Part shown: one piece after another, positions 8,240 through 15,319 of the stretch
How positions within the stretch are numbered: position 1 is the stretch's first letter
How the letters are laid out: every line of letters starts with the position of its first letter
Origin: S010-17 sp036478895
Lineage (GTDB): Bacteria; Bacteroidota; Bacteroidia; Flavobacteriales; Flavobacteriaceae
Reading direction: 5' to 3'
NCBI GenBank assembly: GCA_036478895.1
Contig: JAZGEV010000043.1
Location: 1 to 23,696 of the forward strand
Length of the DNA: 23,696 nt
Notes under the pieces: model-generated
Told to the model about the DNA's origin: nothing
Seen by the model: the letters and a program-made list of their open reading frames with translations, nothing else
The model's database searches: none
Position numbers and translations under genes: made by a program

Positions 8240-9547
8240 ATGGCAATATTTAAAATTGAAGGTGGACATCAGTTAAAAGGAGACGTGATTCCTCAAGGTG
8301 CAAAAAATGAAGTTTTACAAATACTTTGTGCAACTTTATTAACTCCAGAAGAAGTTATCGTTAATAATGTTCCAAACCTTATTGATGTTAATAAACTAAT
8401 CTTTATTTTAAAAGAGTTAGGTGTAAAGGTAAAACAACTATCATCTCATGCTTATAGTTTTAAAGCAGATAATATTGATTTAGATTATTTAGAATCTACA
8501 AAATTTAAAAAAGATGGTAGCTCTTTAAGAGGTTCTGTTATGCTAGTTGGTCCATTATTGGGACGCTTTGGTAAAGGCTATATTCCAAGACCTGGTGGCG
8601 ATAAAATTGGACGAAGACGATTAGATACCCATTTTGAAGGCTTTATAAAATTAGGTGCAAAATTCAGATACAATAAAGAAGAGCATTTTTATGGCGTAGA
8701 GGCCAGTAAGTTAGTTGGTGTTTCAATGTTGCTAGATGAAGCTTCTGTAACAGGTACGGCTAATATCATTATGGCAGCTGTTTTGGCTCAAGGAACGACT
8801 ACAATATATAATGCCGCTTGCGAACCTTATATTCAACAATTATCAAAAATGCTGAATAGTATGGGTGCCAATATAAAAGGCGTTGGCTCTAACTTATTAG
8901 TTATTGAAGGTGTTACAGAATTAGGTGGATGCGAGCATCGCGTTTTGCCAGATATGATTGAAATTGGCTCTTGGATTGGTGTAGCTGCAATGACTAAATC
9001 TGAAATTACTATTAAAGATGTAAGTTGGGAAAACTTAGGTCAGATTCCATCAGTATTTAGAAAATTAGGAATTATTTTAGAAAAAAAAGGAGACGATATA
9101 TATATTCCGGCACAGGATAATTATGAGATTCAAAATTTTATTGACGGATCTATCTTAACTATTGCAGATGCGCCTTGGCCAGGTTTTACACCAGATTTAT
9201 TAAGTATAATATTAACAACTGCAACACAAGCTAAAGGAACTGTTTTAGTACATCAAAAAATGTTTGAAAGCCGTTTGTTTTTTGTTGATAAATTGATTGA
9301 TATGGGTGCAAAAATAATTCTTTGTGATCCTCATAGAGCAAATATTATTGGTCATAATCATAAGTCAAATTTAAAAGCAACTACAATGACTTCTCCAGAT
9401 ATTAGAGCAGGAGTTTCTTTGTTAATTGCTGCATTATCTGCTGATGGTACAAGTATTATTCACAATATTGATCAAATCGATAGAGGTTACGATAATATAG
9501 ATTTAAAATTACAAGCTTTGGGAGCAGTAATTGAACGAATTGAATAA
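8240..9547 (+). CDS. murA: UDP-N-acetylglucosamine 1-carboxyvinyltransferase (MurA)
   Basis: This cytoplasmic enzyme transfers enolpyruvate from PEP to UDP-GlcNAc, the first committed step of peptidoglycan synthesis. Length (435 residues) and architecture are standard. Visible hallmarks are the N-terminal GAKNE Lys, SLRGSVMLVGPLLGRFG, PGGDKIGRRRLDTH, WPGFTPD (catalytic Asp) and the C-terminal SPDIRAG with DRGYDNID. The notable residue is Asp121 in PGGDKIG, at the position of the reactive Cys115 of E. coli MurA. Cys-to-Asp enzymes, as in Mycobacterium and Chlamydia, are active but resist fosfomycin. It is probably transcribed with the DUF4290 gene. A small AT hairpin lies just after the stop. 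Confidence 0.96.
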   Translation: MAIFKIEGGHQLKGDVIPQGAKNEVLQILCATLLTPEEVIVNNVPNLIDVNKLIFILKELGVKVKQLSSHAYSFKADNIDLDYLESTKFKKDGSSLRGSVMLVGPLLGRFGKGYIPRPGGDKIGRRRLDTHFEGFIKLGAKFRYNKEEHFYGVEASKLVGVSMLLDEASVTGTANIIMAAVLAQGTTTIYNAACEPYIQQLSKMLNSMGANIKGVGSNLLVIEGVTELGGCEHRVLPDMIEIGSWIGVAAMTKSEITIKDVSWENLGQIPSVFRKLGIILEKKGDDIYIPAQDNYEIQNFIDGSILTIADAPWPGFTPDLLSIILTTATQAKGTVLVHQKMFESRLFFVDKLIDMGAKIILCDPHRANIIGHNHKSNLKATTMTSPDIRAGVSLLIAALSADGTSIIHNIDQIDRGYDNIDLKLQALGAVIERIE

Positions 9548-9557
9548 GTAATTGATT

Positions 9558-9576
9558 TTTTAATACTTTATTAAAA
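9558..9576 (+). other. AT-only hairpin after murA
   Basis: TTTTAATA-CTT-TATTAAAA is a perfect 8-bp stem with a 3-base loop, 10 bases after the murA stop. No T-run follows on the plus strand, so it is at best a weak terminator or a 3'-end stabiliser. Confidence 0.3.
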
Positions 9577-9606
9577 CATTAACTAAACCTTATTCTGTAA
9601 AATCTT

Positions 9607-9614
9607 TATATTTG
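9607..9614 (+). promoter_or_regulatory. -7 box almost touching the putative porin start codon
   Basis: TATATTTG is an exact TAnnTTTG match ending 4 bases before the ATG at 9619. If used, transcription would start at or within a few bases of the start codon, giving a leaderless or nearly leaderless mRNA. No TTG lies at the normal -33 spacing, which weakens the call. Confidence 0.4.
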
Positions 9615-9618
9615 TACT

Positions 9619-11628
9619 ATGTTTAAAAAGTTTATCTTGGTGTTTTTTATTTTTTTTATGTGTGATTTATTTGCACAAAAAACACCAATTTCAATAGCGC
9701 CAGATGCTAAGCCAAATTCGGGCTCAAATAGTGGTAGAATTACCAATAGATTGGGCGATACAAAATTAGATAGTCTTTCTAGTAGAGATGAAATTAAAGT
9801 AGAATTGAGTGAAGAAACAAAAGCTAAAGATTATAAAATAATTTCATATAATAGAGATACAACCATTGTTGATAGCACATTAACCTTGTTAAAAGACTAT
9901 AGATTTAATTATTTGCGTAAAGATAATATTGAGTTACTAGCGTTTCACAACCAAGGTCAAACATTTAATAATTTGGCTTATAAATACGATGAGGTTTCGT
10001 TATTCCCAGAAATTGGAGCTAAAGCAAAACAATTTAATTTCCATAGGATAAAAGACATTAACTATTATCATGTGCCAACACCAATAACGGAATTGATGTA
10101 TAGAGCTGGTCTAGAGCAAGGTCAGGTTTTAGATGCGTTAATTGCACTAAATATTACCAAACGACATAATTTATCTTTTCAGTATAAAGGTTTAAGATCT
10201 TTAGGGAAATATCGTCATTCTTTAGCAAGTCACGGTAATTTACGCTTAACATATAGCTATAAAAGTAAGAATAAAAAATATCAATTAAGAACTCATGTGG
10301 CTGCTCAAGAAATTAACAATAATGAGAATGGCGGTTTATACGAGTCTTCAGTTTTGTTGTTTGAAGCAAATGATCCAGAGTTTAGAGATCGTGCACGCTT
10401 AGAGACAAATTTTGTAAATGCTTCAAATGTATTAAGAACAAATAGATATTATTTTGAACACGATTATCACTTATTAACTCAAAAAGATACCTTAACTAAT
10501 AGAGAACTTGGTATTAAACTTACTCATGTTTTTAATTATGAAAAAAAGCATTACCAATTTGATCAAAAAGTAAAATTTGCAAATTTTGGAGAGGCGTATA
10601 AAAATATAATTCATAATAAGAGTGACTTTGAAAAACTTTATAATCAGTTAGCTGTATCATTAAAAACCAATGCTATACTTGGTGATTTGAAATTGTTTGG
10701 AGAACATATTAAATACGATTACCGTTATAATAATATGGTGATTTTGGCTAATAATCATATTATTCCGCAAAGTTTGCATGATAATAATGTTGCCATTGGT
10801 GCAGCTTGGAAAACTAAAATCAAATCTATTGATCTACAAGCCAAGGCTGCAGTGAACATTGTTGGAGATTTAAAAGGAAATTATATAAAAGCTTTTGCAA
10901 GTTATACTAAAGACAGTTTATTTGTCGCAAAAGCAACAATTATTCAGAATAGTAAAGCGCCAAATTTTAATTATATATTAAATCAAAGCGATTATAAAGA
11001 ATACAATTGGTATAATGATACTTTTAAAAATGAACACACCCGTAGTTTATTAATTGATTTTAAATCGGATAAATGGATCAATACCTCTTTGCAAGCAACC
11101 CAGCTAGATAATTATACTTTTATAAGTGATACTCTTGCAGGTTTGCAACCAAAACCAAAGCAATTTGCTGGTACAGTTAATTATATAAAAGTAAAAGCGT
11201 CCAAAGCGCTTAAGTATAAAAAATTAACATTAGATAATACCTTAATGTACCAAACAGTTTCTAATGGATCATCTGTTTTTCGTGTGCCTACTTTTGTGAC
11301 TCGAAATTCAATTTATTATACCAATAGTGTTTTTAAAAAGAAACCTTTATTTTTACAAACAGGAATAACGTTTAAATATTTTTCCAAATATTTTGCAAAT
11401 GCTTACAATCCAGTATTGTCTGAATTCCATATTCAAAATGCAGTTGAAATTGGTAATTATCCAGTTTTTGATGTATTTGCAAATGCAAGAGTACGAAATA
11501 TGCGTATTTTTTTAAAAGCAGAACATGTAAACTCGTTTTTATCTCCAAAGAAATATTACGTTTCTCCCAATTATCCGTATCGTGATTTTGTAATTCGTTT
11601 TGGTATTGTTTGGAATTTCTTTATTTAA
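9619..11628 (+). CDS. Putative porin, large outer-membrane beta-barrel protein
   Basis: A 669-residue exported protein. The signal peptide spans about residues 1-19 (MFKKFILVFFIFFMCDLFAQ). A polar linker rich in Ser, Asn and Asp (about 20-85) is followed by a long stretch of alternating beta-strand-like segments (for example HNLSFQYKGLRSLG, KKYQLRTHVAAQE, FAGTVNYIKVKASK). It ends in FVIRFGIVWNFFI, a terminal aromatic strand typical of outer-membrane barrels. It fits the Bacteroidota 'putative porin' family (Porin_10-like), often found near murA. The substrate is unknown and there is no plug domain or TonB box to suggest a TonB-dependent receptor. The next in-frame ATG (9658) would destroy the signal peptide, so 9619 is the start. 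It converges on lptE. Confidence 0.82.
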   Translation: MFKKFILVFFIFFMCDLFAQKTPISIAPDAKPNSGSNSGRITNRLGDTKLDSLSSRDEIKVELSEETKAKDYKIISYNRDTTIVDSTLTLLKDYRFNYLRKDNIELLAFHNQGQTFNNLAYKYDEVSLFPEIGAKAKQFNFHRIKDINYYHVPTPITELMYRAGLEQGQVLDALIALNITKRHNLSFQYKGLRSLGKYRHSLASHGNLRLTYSYKSKNKKYQLRTHVAAQEINNNENGGLYESSVLLFEANDPEFRDRARLETNFVNASNVLRTNRYYFEHDYHLLTQKDTLTNRELGIKLTHVFNYEKKHYQFDQKVKFANFGEAYKNIIHNKSDFEKLYNQLAVSLKTNAILGDLKLFGEHIKYDYRYNNMVILANNHIIPQSLHDNNVAIGAAWKTKIKSIDLQAKAAVNIVGDLKGNYIKAFASYTKDSLFVAKATIIQNSKAPNFNYILNQSDYKEYNWYNDTFKNEHTRSLLIDFKSDKWINTSLQATQLDNYTFISDTLAGLQPKPKQFAGTVNYIKVKASKALKYKKLTLDNTLMYQTVSNGSSVFRVPTFVTRNSIYYTNSVFKKKPLFLQTGITFKYFSKYFANAYNPVLSEFHIQNAVEIGNYPVFDVFANARVRNMRIFLKAEHVNSFLSPKKYYVSPNYPYRDFVIRFGIVWNFFI

Positions 11629-11647
11629 AAATAAATTTTATTTTTAA
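11625..11647. terminator. Bidirectional AT-only terminator between the porin gene and lptE
   Basis: TAAAAATAAA (11626-11635) and TTTATTTTTA (11637-11646) form a perfect inverted repeat across a one-base centre, extended by one more A-T pair on each side. It overlaps the porin stop codon and lies 4 bases from the lptE stop, and both strands have T-rich arms. The stem has no G or C, so strength is uncertain. Confidence 0.45.
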
Positions 11648-11650
11648 GTA

Positions 11651-12154
11651 TTACCACTTAGCAACAGATTCGTTAAAAATATCCTGAGTAATACGTTCAA
11701 AAATTTCTTGATAAGCATCGTCTAAAGTACCTCCAATTAATTGTTGACTTGCACCATAATCAAAAAAATGTGTAAAAGATTTGTCAAAATTATCGACTTC
11801 TTTTAATTCATTATAGAATTGTACTTTTATAGTGACTGTCAATCTACTTTGGGCAGCAGTTTGATCAGCAGTTGCAGCAATAGGAGTGATGCGGTATTGC
11901 GTAATTTCGCCTTCAAAAGTTAAATGTGCATCATTTTTTGTAAGACTTAAATTGGTTTGTTGTAAAAACTTGTCCTGCAAAGCCACTTGAAATTTTGAGC
12001 TCAGTGTTGGCTCTACAAAATTTGCATTATTTGGAAAAAATGGAATGCTAATTGTTTTAGCATCACCAACACTTCCGCCAGTAAAAGAATATACGCCACA
12101 ATTTTGTAAGGTAAAACTAATAATAATTAATACAGTAAGTGATAGTTTTTTCAT
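11651..12154 (-). CDS. lptE: LptE-family lipoprotein, LPS assembly
   Basis: A 167-residue lipoprotein with signal MKKLSLTVLIIISFTLQNC; the lipidated Cys is residue 19 in a slightly unusual lipobox (LQNC). The mature start CGVYSFTGG and the segments TISIPFFPNNA, LTFEGEITQYRITPI and SRLTVTIKVQFYNEL are the pattern of Bacteroidota LptE proteins. LptE plugs the LptD barrel, which places lipopolysaccharide in the outer leaflet. Context agrees: the order miaB, sigma-54 activator, lptE recurs in flavobacteria as I recall. The gap to the activator gene is 86 bases, leaving room for a separate promoter. The family call rests on sequence pattern and context, since LptE is poorly conserved. Confidence 0.87.
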   Translation of the reverse strand: MKKLSLTVLIIISFTLQNCGVYSFTGGSVGDAKTISIPFFPNNANFVEPTLSSKFQVALQDKFLQQTNLSLTKNDAHLTFEGEITQYRITPIAATADQTAAQSRLTVTIKVQFYNELKEVDNFDKSFTHFFDYGASQQLIGGTLDDAYQEIFERITQDIFNESVAKW

Positions 12155-12240
12155 AAGGTGTTATCTAAGCAATAAAAGTACTAATTATAAACTTTATATT
12201 TTGTTAAAATTGTCAATGCTTTAATTTTTCAATCGAAAAA

Positions 12241-13473
12241 TTATAAATCGTACTGTTTAATTTTACGATAAAGCGTACGTTCTGATATTCCAAGTTCTTT
12301 GGCGGCTAATTTACGCTTGCCTTTATTTTTCTCTAACGAAGATTTTATCATTTCTTCCTCTTTTTCTTGAAGAGAGATTGTGGGTTGTATAATTTCGGTA
12401 TCATCATAACTCATCGTATCGTTTTGATAGATTGATGTTGAGGGTCTTGGTATAATTGAAACGCTTTGATCTGTTTGAATATCACTTTCATTGGTGTCAT
12501 AAATTTTGCGTACTAAATGTTTATTATCGTCATTTAATTCACCATTATTTTGCATTAAATCTAAGGTTAATTTCTTAAGATCATTAATGTCACTACGCAT
12601 ATCGAGCATAATTTTATAAAAAATTTCTCTTTCGTTAGCAAAATTGAGTTGTGGATCTTGCGCATTATTTAGGGTAGGTAAAAAAGACGATTGGTTTGGT
12701 AAATAGTCTTTTATTACTGATGCAGAAATTTGTCTATTTTCCTCTATTACAGACAATTGCTCGGTAATATTTCTTAGTTGCCTGATGTTTCCTTTAAATG
12801 AATACGATTCAAGTAATTGAATTGCATCTGCCTCTAGTCGAATTGTTGGCATACTGTATTTTTGTGCAAAATCTGAAGCGAATTTTCGAAACAATAAATG
12901 GATATCTCCTCTACGATTTTTTAATGATGTTAATTGTATTTCAATAGTGCTTAATCTGTAATATAAATCTTCTCTAAATTTACCTTTTTGTATGGCGCTA
13001 TCCATATTAAGATTTGTTGCAGCAACAATTCGCACATCGGTTTTTTGTACTTTTGACGAACCAACTTTTATAAATTCACCATTTTCTAAAACACGTAGTA
13101 AGCGAACTTGAGTTGTAAGTGGTAATTCACCAACTTCATCTAAAAAAATTGTACCGCCATCGGCAACTTCAAAATAACCACTTCGGTTTTGTGTTGCACC
13201 AGTAAAAGCGCCTTTTTCGTGTCCAAAAAGTTCGCTATCAATTGTACCTTCTGGTATTGCGCCACAATTTACAGCAATGTATTTTTTATGTTTACGATGC
13301 GATAATGCATGTATTATTTTAGGAATACTCTCTTTACCAACACCGCTTTCTCCAGTCACTAAGACAGAAATATCAGTAGGAGCAACTCGTATGGCTTTCT
13401 TTAATGATCTGTTAAGTTTAGGATCATTTCCAATAATACCAAAACGTTGCTTTATATGTTGTAATTCTTCCAT
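12241..13473 (-). CDS. Sigma-54-dependent transcriptional activator without a sensor domain
   Basis: A 410-residue bacterial enhancer-binding protein. The AAA+ domain begins almost at the N-terminus: Walker A GESGVGKE (41-48), the GAFTGA loop that contacts sigma-54 (88-93), Walker B ending in TIFLDE (108-113), and sensor and arginine-finger regions (VRIVAATN, FREDLYYRLS). The C-terminus is a Fis-type helix-turn-helix (AAKELGISERTLYRKIK, about 390-407). Between them lies a linker of about 120 residues that is poorly conserved by eye, with a possible coiled segment (DMRSDINDLKKLTLDL). There is no receiver, GAF or PAS domain ahead of the AAA+ core, as in PspF, so control must come through a partner or expression level. 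It lies 55 bases after miaB and before lptE on the same strand. Confidence 0.92.
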   Translation of the reverse strand: MEELQHIKQRFGIIGNDPKLNRSLKKAIRVAPTDISVLVTGESGVGKESIPKIIHALSHRKHKKYIAVNCGAIPEGTIDSELFGHEKGAFTGATQNRSGYFEVADGGTIFLDEVGELPLTTQVRLLRVLENGEFIKVGSSKVQKTDVRIVAATNLNMDSAIQKGKFREDLYYRLSTIEIQLTSLKNRRGDIHLLFRKFASDFAQKYSMPTIRLEADAIQLLESYSFKGNIRQLRNITEQLSVIEENRQISASVIKDYLPNQSSFLPTLNNAQDPQLNFANEREIFYKIMLDMRSDINDLKKLTLDLMQNNGELNDDNKHLVRKIYDTNESDIQTDQSVSIIPRPSTSIYQNDTMSYDDTEIIQPTISLQEKEEEMIKSSLEKNKGKRKLAAKELGISERTLYRKIKQYDL

Positions 13474-13528
13474 AAATTCTATTTTTTTTGTAAATTCAAC
13501 TTTGGAATTAGATTTTTAAAATTGAGTT

Positions 13529-14989
13529 TTATACTATTTCACCCAATAAAGTAGCGCTTGTACAACTATTAATTTTCACCATAACAAAATCACCAACTTT
13601 TTCATTTGTTAAGTCTGTACCGTGATTAACAGTTTTTGGAAAAATAGCCATTGTGTTTTGAGTATTTCTACCTTTCCAATGTAAATCCGATTTTTTCGAA
13701 TCACCTTCAATTAAAACTTCCATAGTTTTTCCAAGAAATTCTTTTGTGCGATAATGTGAATGTTCTCTTTGCATAGCAACAATTTCGGCTAAACGTCTTT
13801 GTTTGATATCTGCAGGAATATTATCGTCCATTTTGTTATGTGCAAGAGTTCCTGGTCGTGTAGAATAGGCGAACATAAACCCATAATCGTATTTTACATA
13901 GTCCATTAAAGATAACGTTTCCTTATGATCTTCTTCAGTTTCATCACAAAAACCTGTTATAATATCTTGTGATATGGCACATTCTGGAATTATCTTTCTA
14001 ATATTATCAATTAGTGTTATATATTCTTCACGTGTATGTTGACGATTCATTGCTTTTAAAACTTGCGTACTTCCAGATTGTACTGGTAAATGAATGTACT
14101 TGCAAATGTTATCATATTTTGCAATGGTATGTAGAACATTAATTTTCATATCATGCGGATTAGAAGTAGCAAAACGAATTCTCATTTTTGGTACAGCAAG
14201 GGCAACCATTTCTAATAATTTTGCAAAATCTACCGATGTAGCTTGTGCAATTTCTGAAGCTTTGTTGAAATCTTTTTTAAGTCCGCCACCATACCAAAGA
14301 TATGAATCTGCATTTTGACCCAAAAGAGTAATTTCTTTATAACCAGTATTCCAAAGTTCTTGAGTTTCTTTTATGATGCTTTCTGGATCTCTACTGCGCT
14401 CTCTACCACGCGTAAAAGGGACAACACAAAACGTGCACATATTATCACAACCACGCGTTATAGTTACAAATGCACTAACACCATTTGAGTTTAATCTCAC
14501 AGGAGAAACATCGGCATAAGTTTCTTCTTTTGATAATTGCACATTAATAGCATCTCTACCTTCTTCAACTTCTTTTACTAAATTGGGTAAATCTCTGTAA
14601 GCATCTGGTCCAACAACTAAATCTAGCATTTTTTCCTCCTCTAAAAACTTGGTTTTTAAACGTTCTGCCATACAGCCCAAAACTCCAATTTTCATTTTTC
14701 GGTTTTGTTTCTGTTTTACGCGTTGGTATTTTTGTAATCGTTTACGGATGGTTTGTTCTGCTTTTTCACGAATAGAACAAGTATTTACCAAAACTAAATC
14801 TGCCTCTTCCAAAACCGACGTAGTGTTATAACCTTCTTTTGCTAAAATAGAAGCTACAATTTCACTATCATTCATATTCATCTGACAGCCATAACTTTCG
14901 ATAAACAATTTTTTTGAATTCTCTTGTTTCTGTTCAGTTATTAAAGCTTGACCTTGCTTTTTCTCATCTTGTACGTGTTCACTTGCCAT
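13529..14989 (-). CDS. miaB: tRNA-i6A37 methylthiotransferase MiaB
   Basis: A radical-SAM enzyme that adds a methylthio group to isopentenyl-adenosine 37 of tRNAs reading UNN codons, supporting decoding accuracy. Of 486 residues, the N-terminal UPF0004 domain carries the auxiliary cluster Cys at 35 (SYGCQMN), 71 (NTCSIRE) and 106 (LGCMAE). The radical-SAM motif CDNMCTFC places its Cys at 181, 185 and 188 within TRGCDNMCTFCVVPFTRGRE. The C-terminal TRAM domain (MEVLIEGDS through ATLLGEIV) binds tRNA. Cluster spacing and the VVPFTRGRE signature fit MiaB over RimO or MtaB. The first 27 residues are polar and probably disordered. A good promoter lies upstream on the minus strand and the gene probably leads a transcript with the activator gene. 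Confidence 0.95.
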   Translation of the reverse strand: MASEHVQDEKKQGQALITEQKQENSKKLFIESYGCQMNMNDSEIVASILAKEGYNTTSVLEEADLVLVNTCSIREKAEQTIRKRLQKYQRVKQKQNRKMKIGVLGCMAERLKTKFLEEEKMLDLVVGPDAYRDLPNLVKEVEEGRDAINVQLSKEETYADVSPVRLNSNGVSAFVTITRGCDNMCTFCVVPFTRGRERSRDPESIIKETQELWNTGYKEITLLGQNADSYLWYGGGLKKDFNKASEIAQATSVDFAKLLEMVALAVPKMRIRFATSNPHDMKINVLHTIAKYDNICKYIHLPVQSGSTQVLKAMNRQHTREEYITLIDNIRKIIPECAISQDIITGFCDETEEDHKETLSLMDYVKYDYGFMFAYSTRPGTLAHNKMDDNIPADIKQRRLAEIVAMQREHSHYRTKEFLGKTMEVLIEGDSKKSDLHWKGRNTQNTMAIFPKTVNHGTDLTNEKVGDFVMVKINSCTSATLLGEIV

Positions 14990-15056
14990 AAAACATTATA
15001 ATATTATGTTGTTATTCTTAAAAGTCGATTAGGTGTATAGTTGCAATAATTGTTTG

Positions 15057-15091
15057 CAAAAATACAACCAATTAACTAAATTAATGACAAA
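15057..15091 (-). promoter_or_regulatory. Promoter for miaB
   Basis: On the minus strand this reads TTTG (15091-15088), 23 bases, TATTTTTG (15064-15057), matching the Bacteroidota TTTG / TAnnTTTG consensus at the long end of spacing. The start would be near 15051, giving a leader of about 60 bases. Confidence 0.6.
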
Positions 15092-15223
15092 ATGGCAGTA
15101 AAAATTTTATTTCCAAGGTATTAAAATAAACTTTATGATATTATTTATTTTAAGTTAAATTACTGAAGATAAAATGATTAGATGTGTGTTTGTGTTGTCA
15201 CAAAGAACTGATTTTAAAAAAAA

Positions 15224-15256
15224 TTTGCACAATTAACAAAAATCTACATACTTTTG
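15224..15256 (+). promoter_or_regulatory. Promoter for topA
   Basis: TTTG (15224-15227), a 21-base spacer and TACTTTTG (15249-15256) form an excellent match to the Bacteroidota TTTG / TAnnTTTG promoter. The predicted start near 15262 gives a leader of about 58 bases. Confidence 0.68.
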
Positions 15257-15319
15257 CACCCAATCAAAATATTTTTTTGGTTATATATTAAGGTGTAAAA
15301 AATAAATAACGACACATTT

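Larger units (their letters stand above)
14990..15319. promoter_or_regulatory. Divergent intergenic region between miaB and topA
   Basis: These 330 bases hold no plausible gene. They contain one Bacteroidota-type promoter for each flanking gene, pointing outward, with the two -33 elements about 130 bases apart. The AT-rich stretch between them (about 15092-15223) shows no clear hairpin, repeat or RNA motif that I can identify. Confidence 0.7.

Noticed and set aside
12155..12240. Separate promoter for lptE (TTGACA-like plus TACTTTTA on the minus strand)
   Set aside because: The boxes are imperfect for Bacteroidota and spacing is not convincing, so I do not call it.
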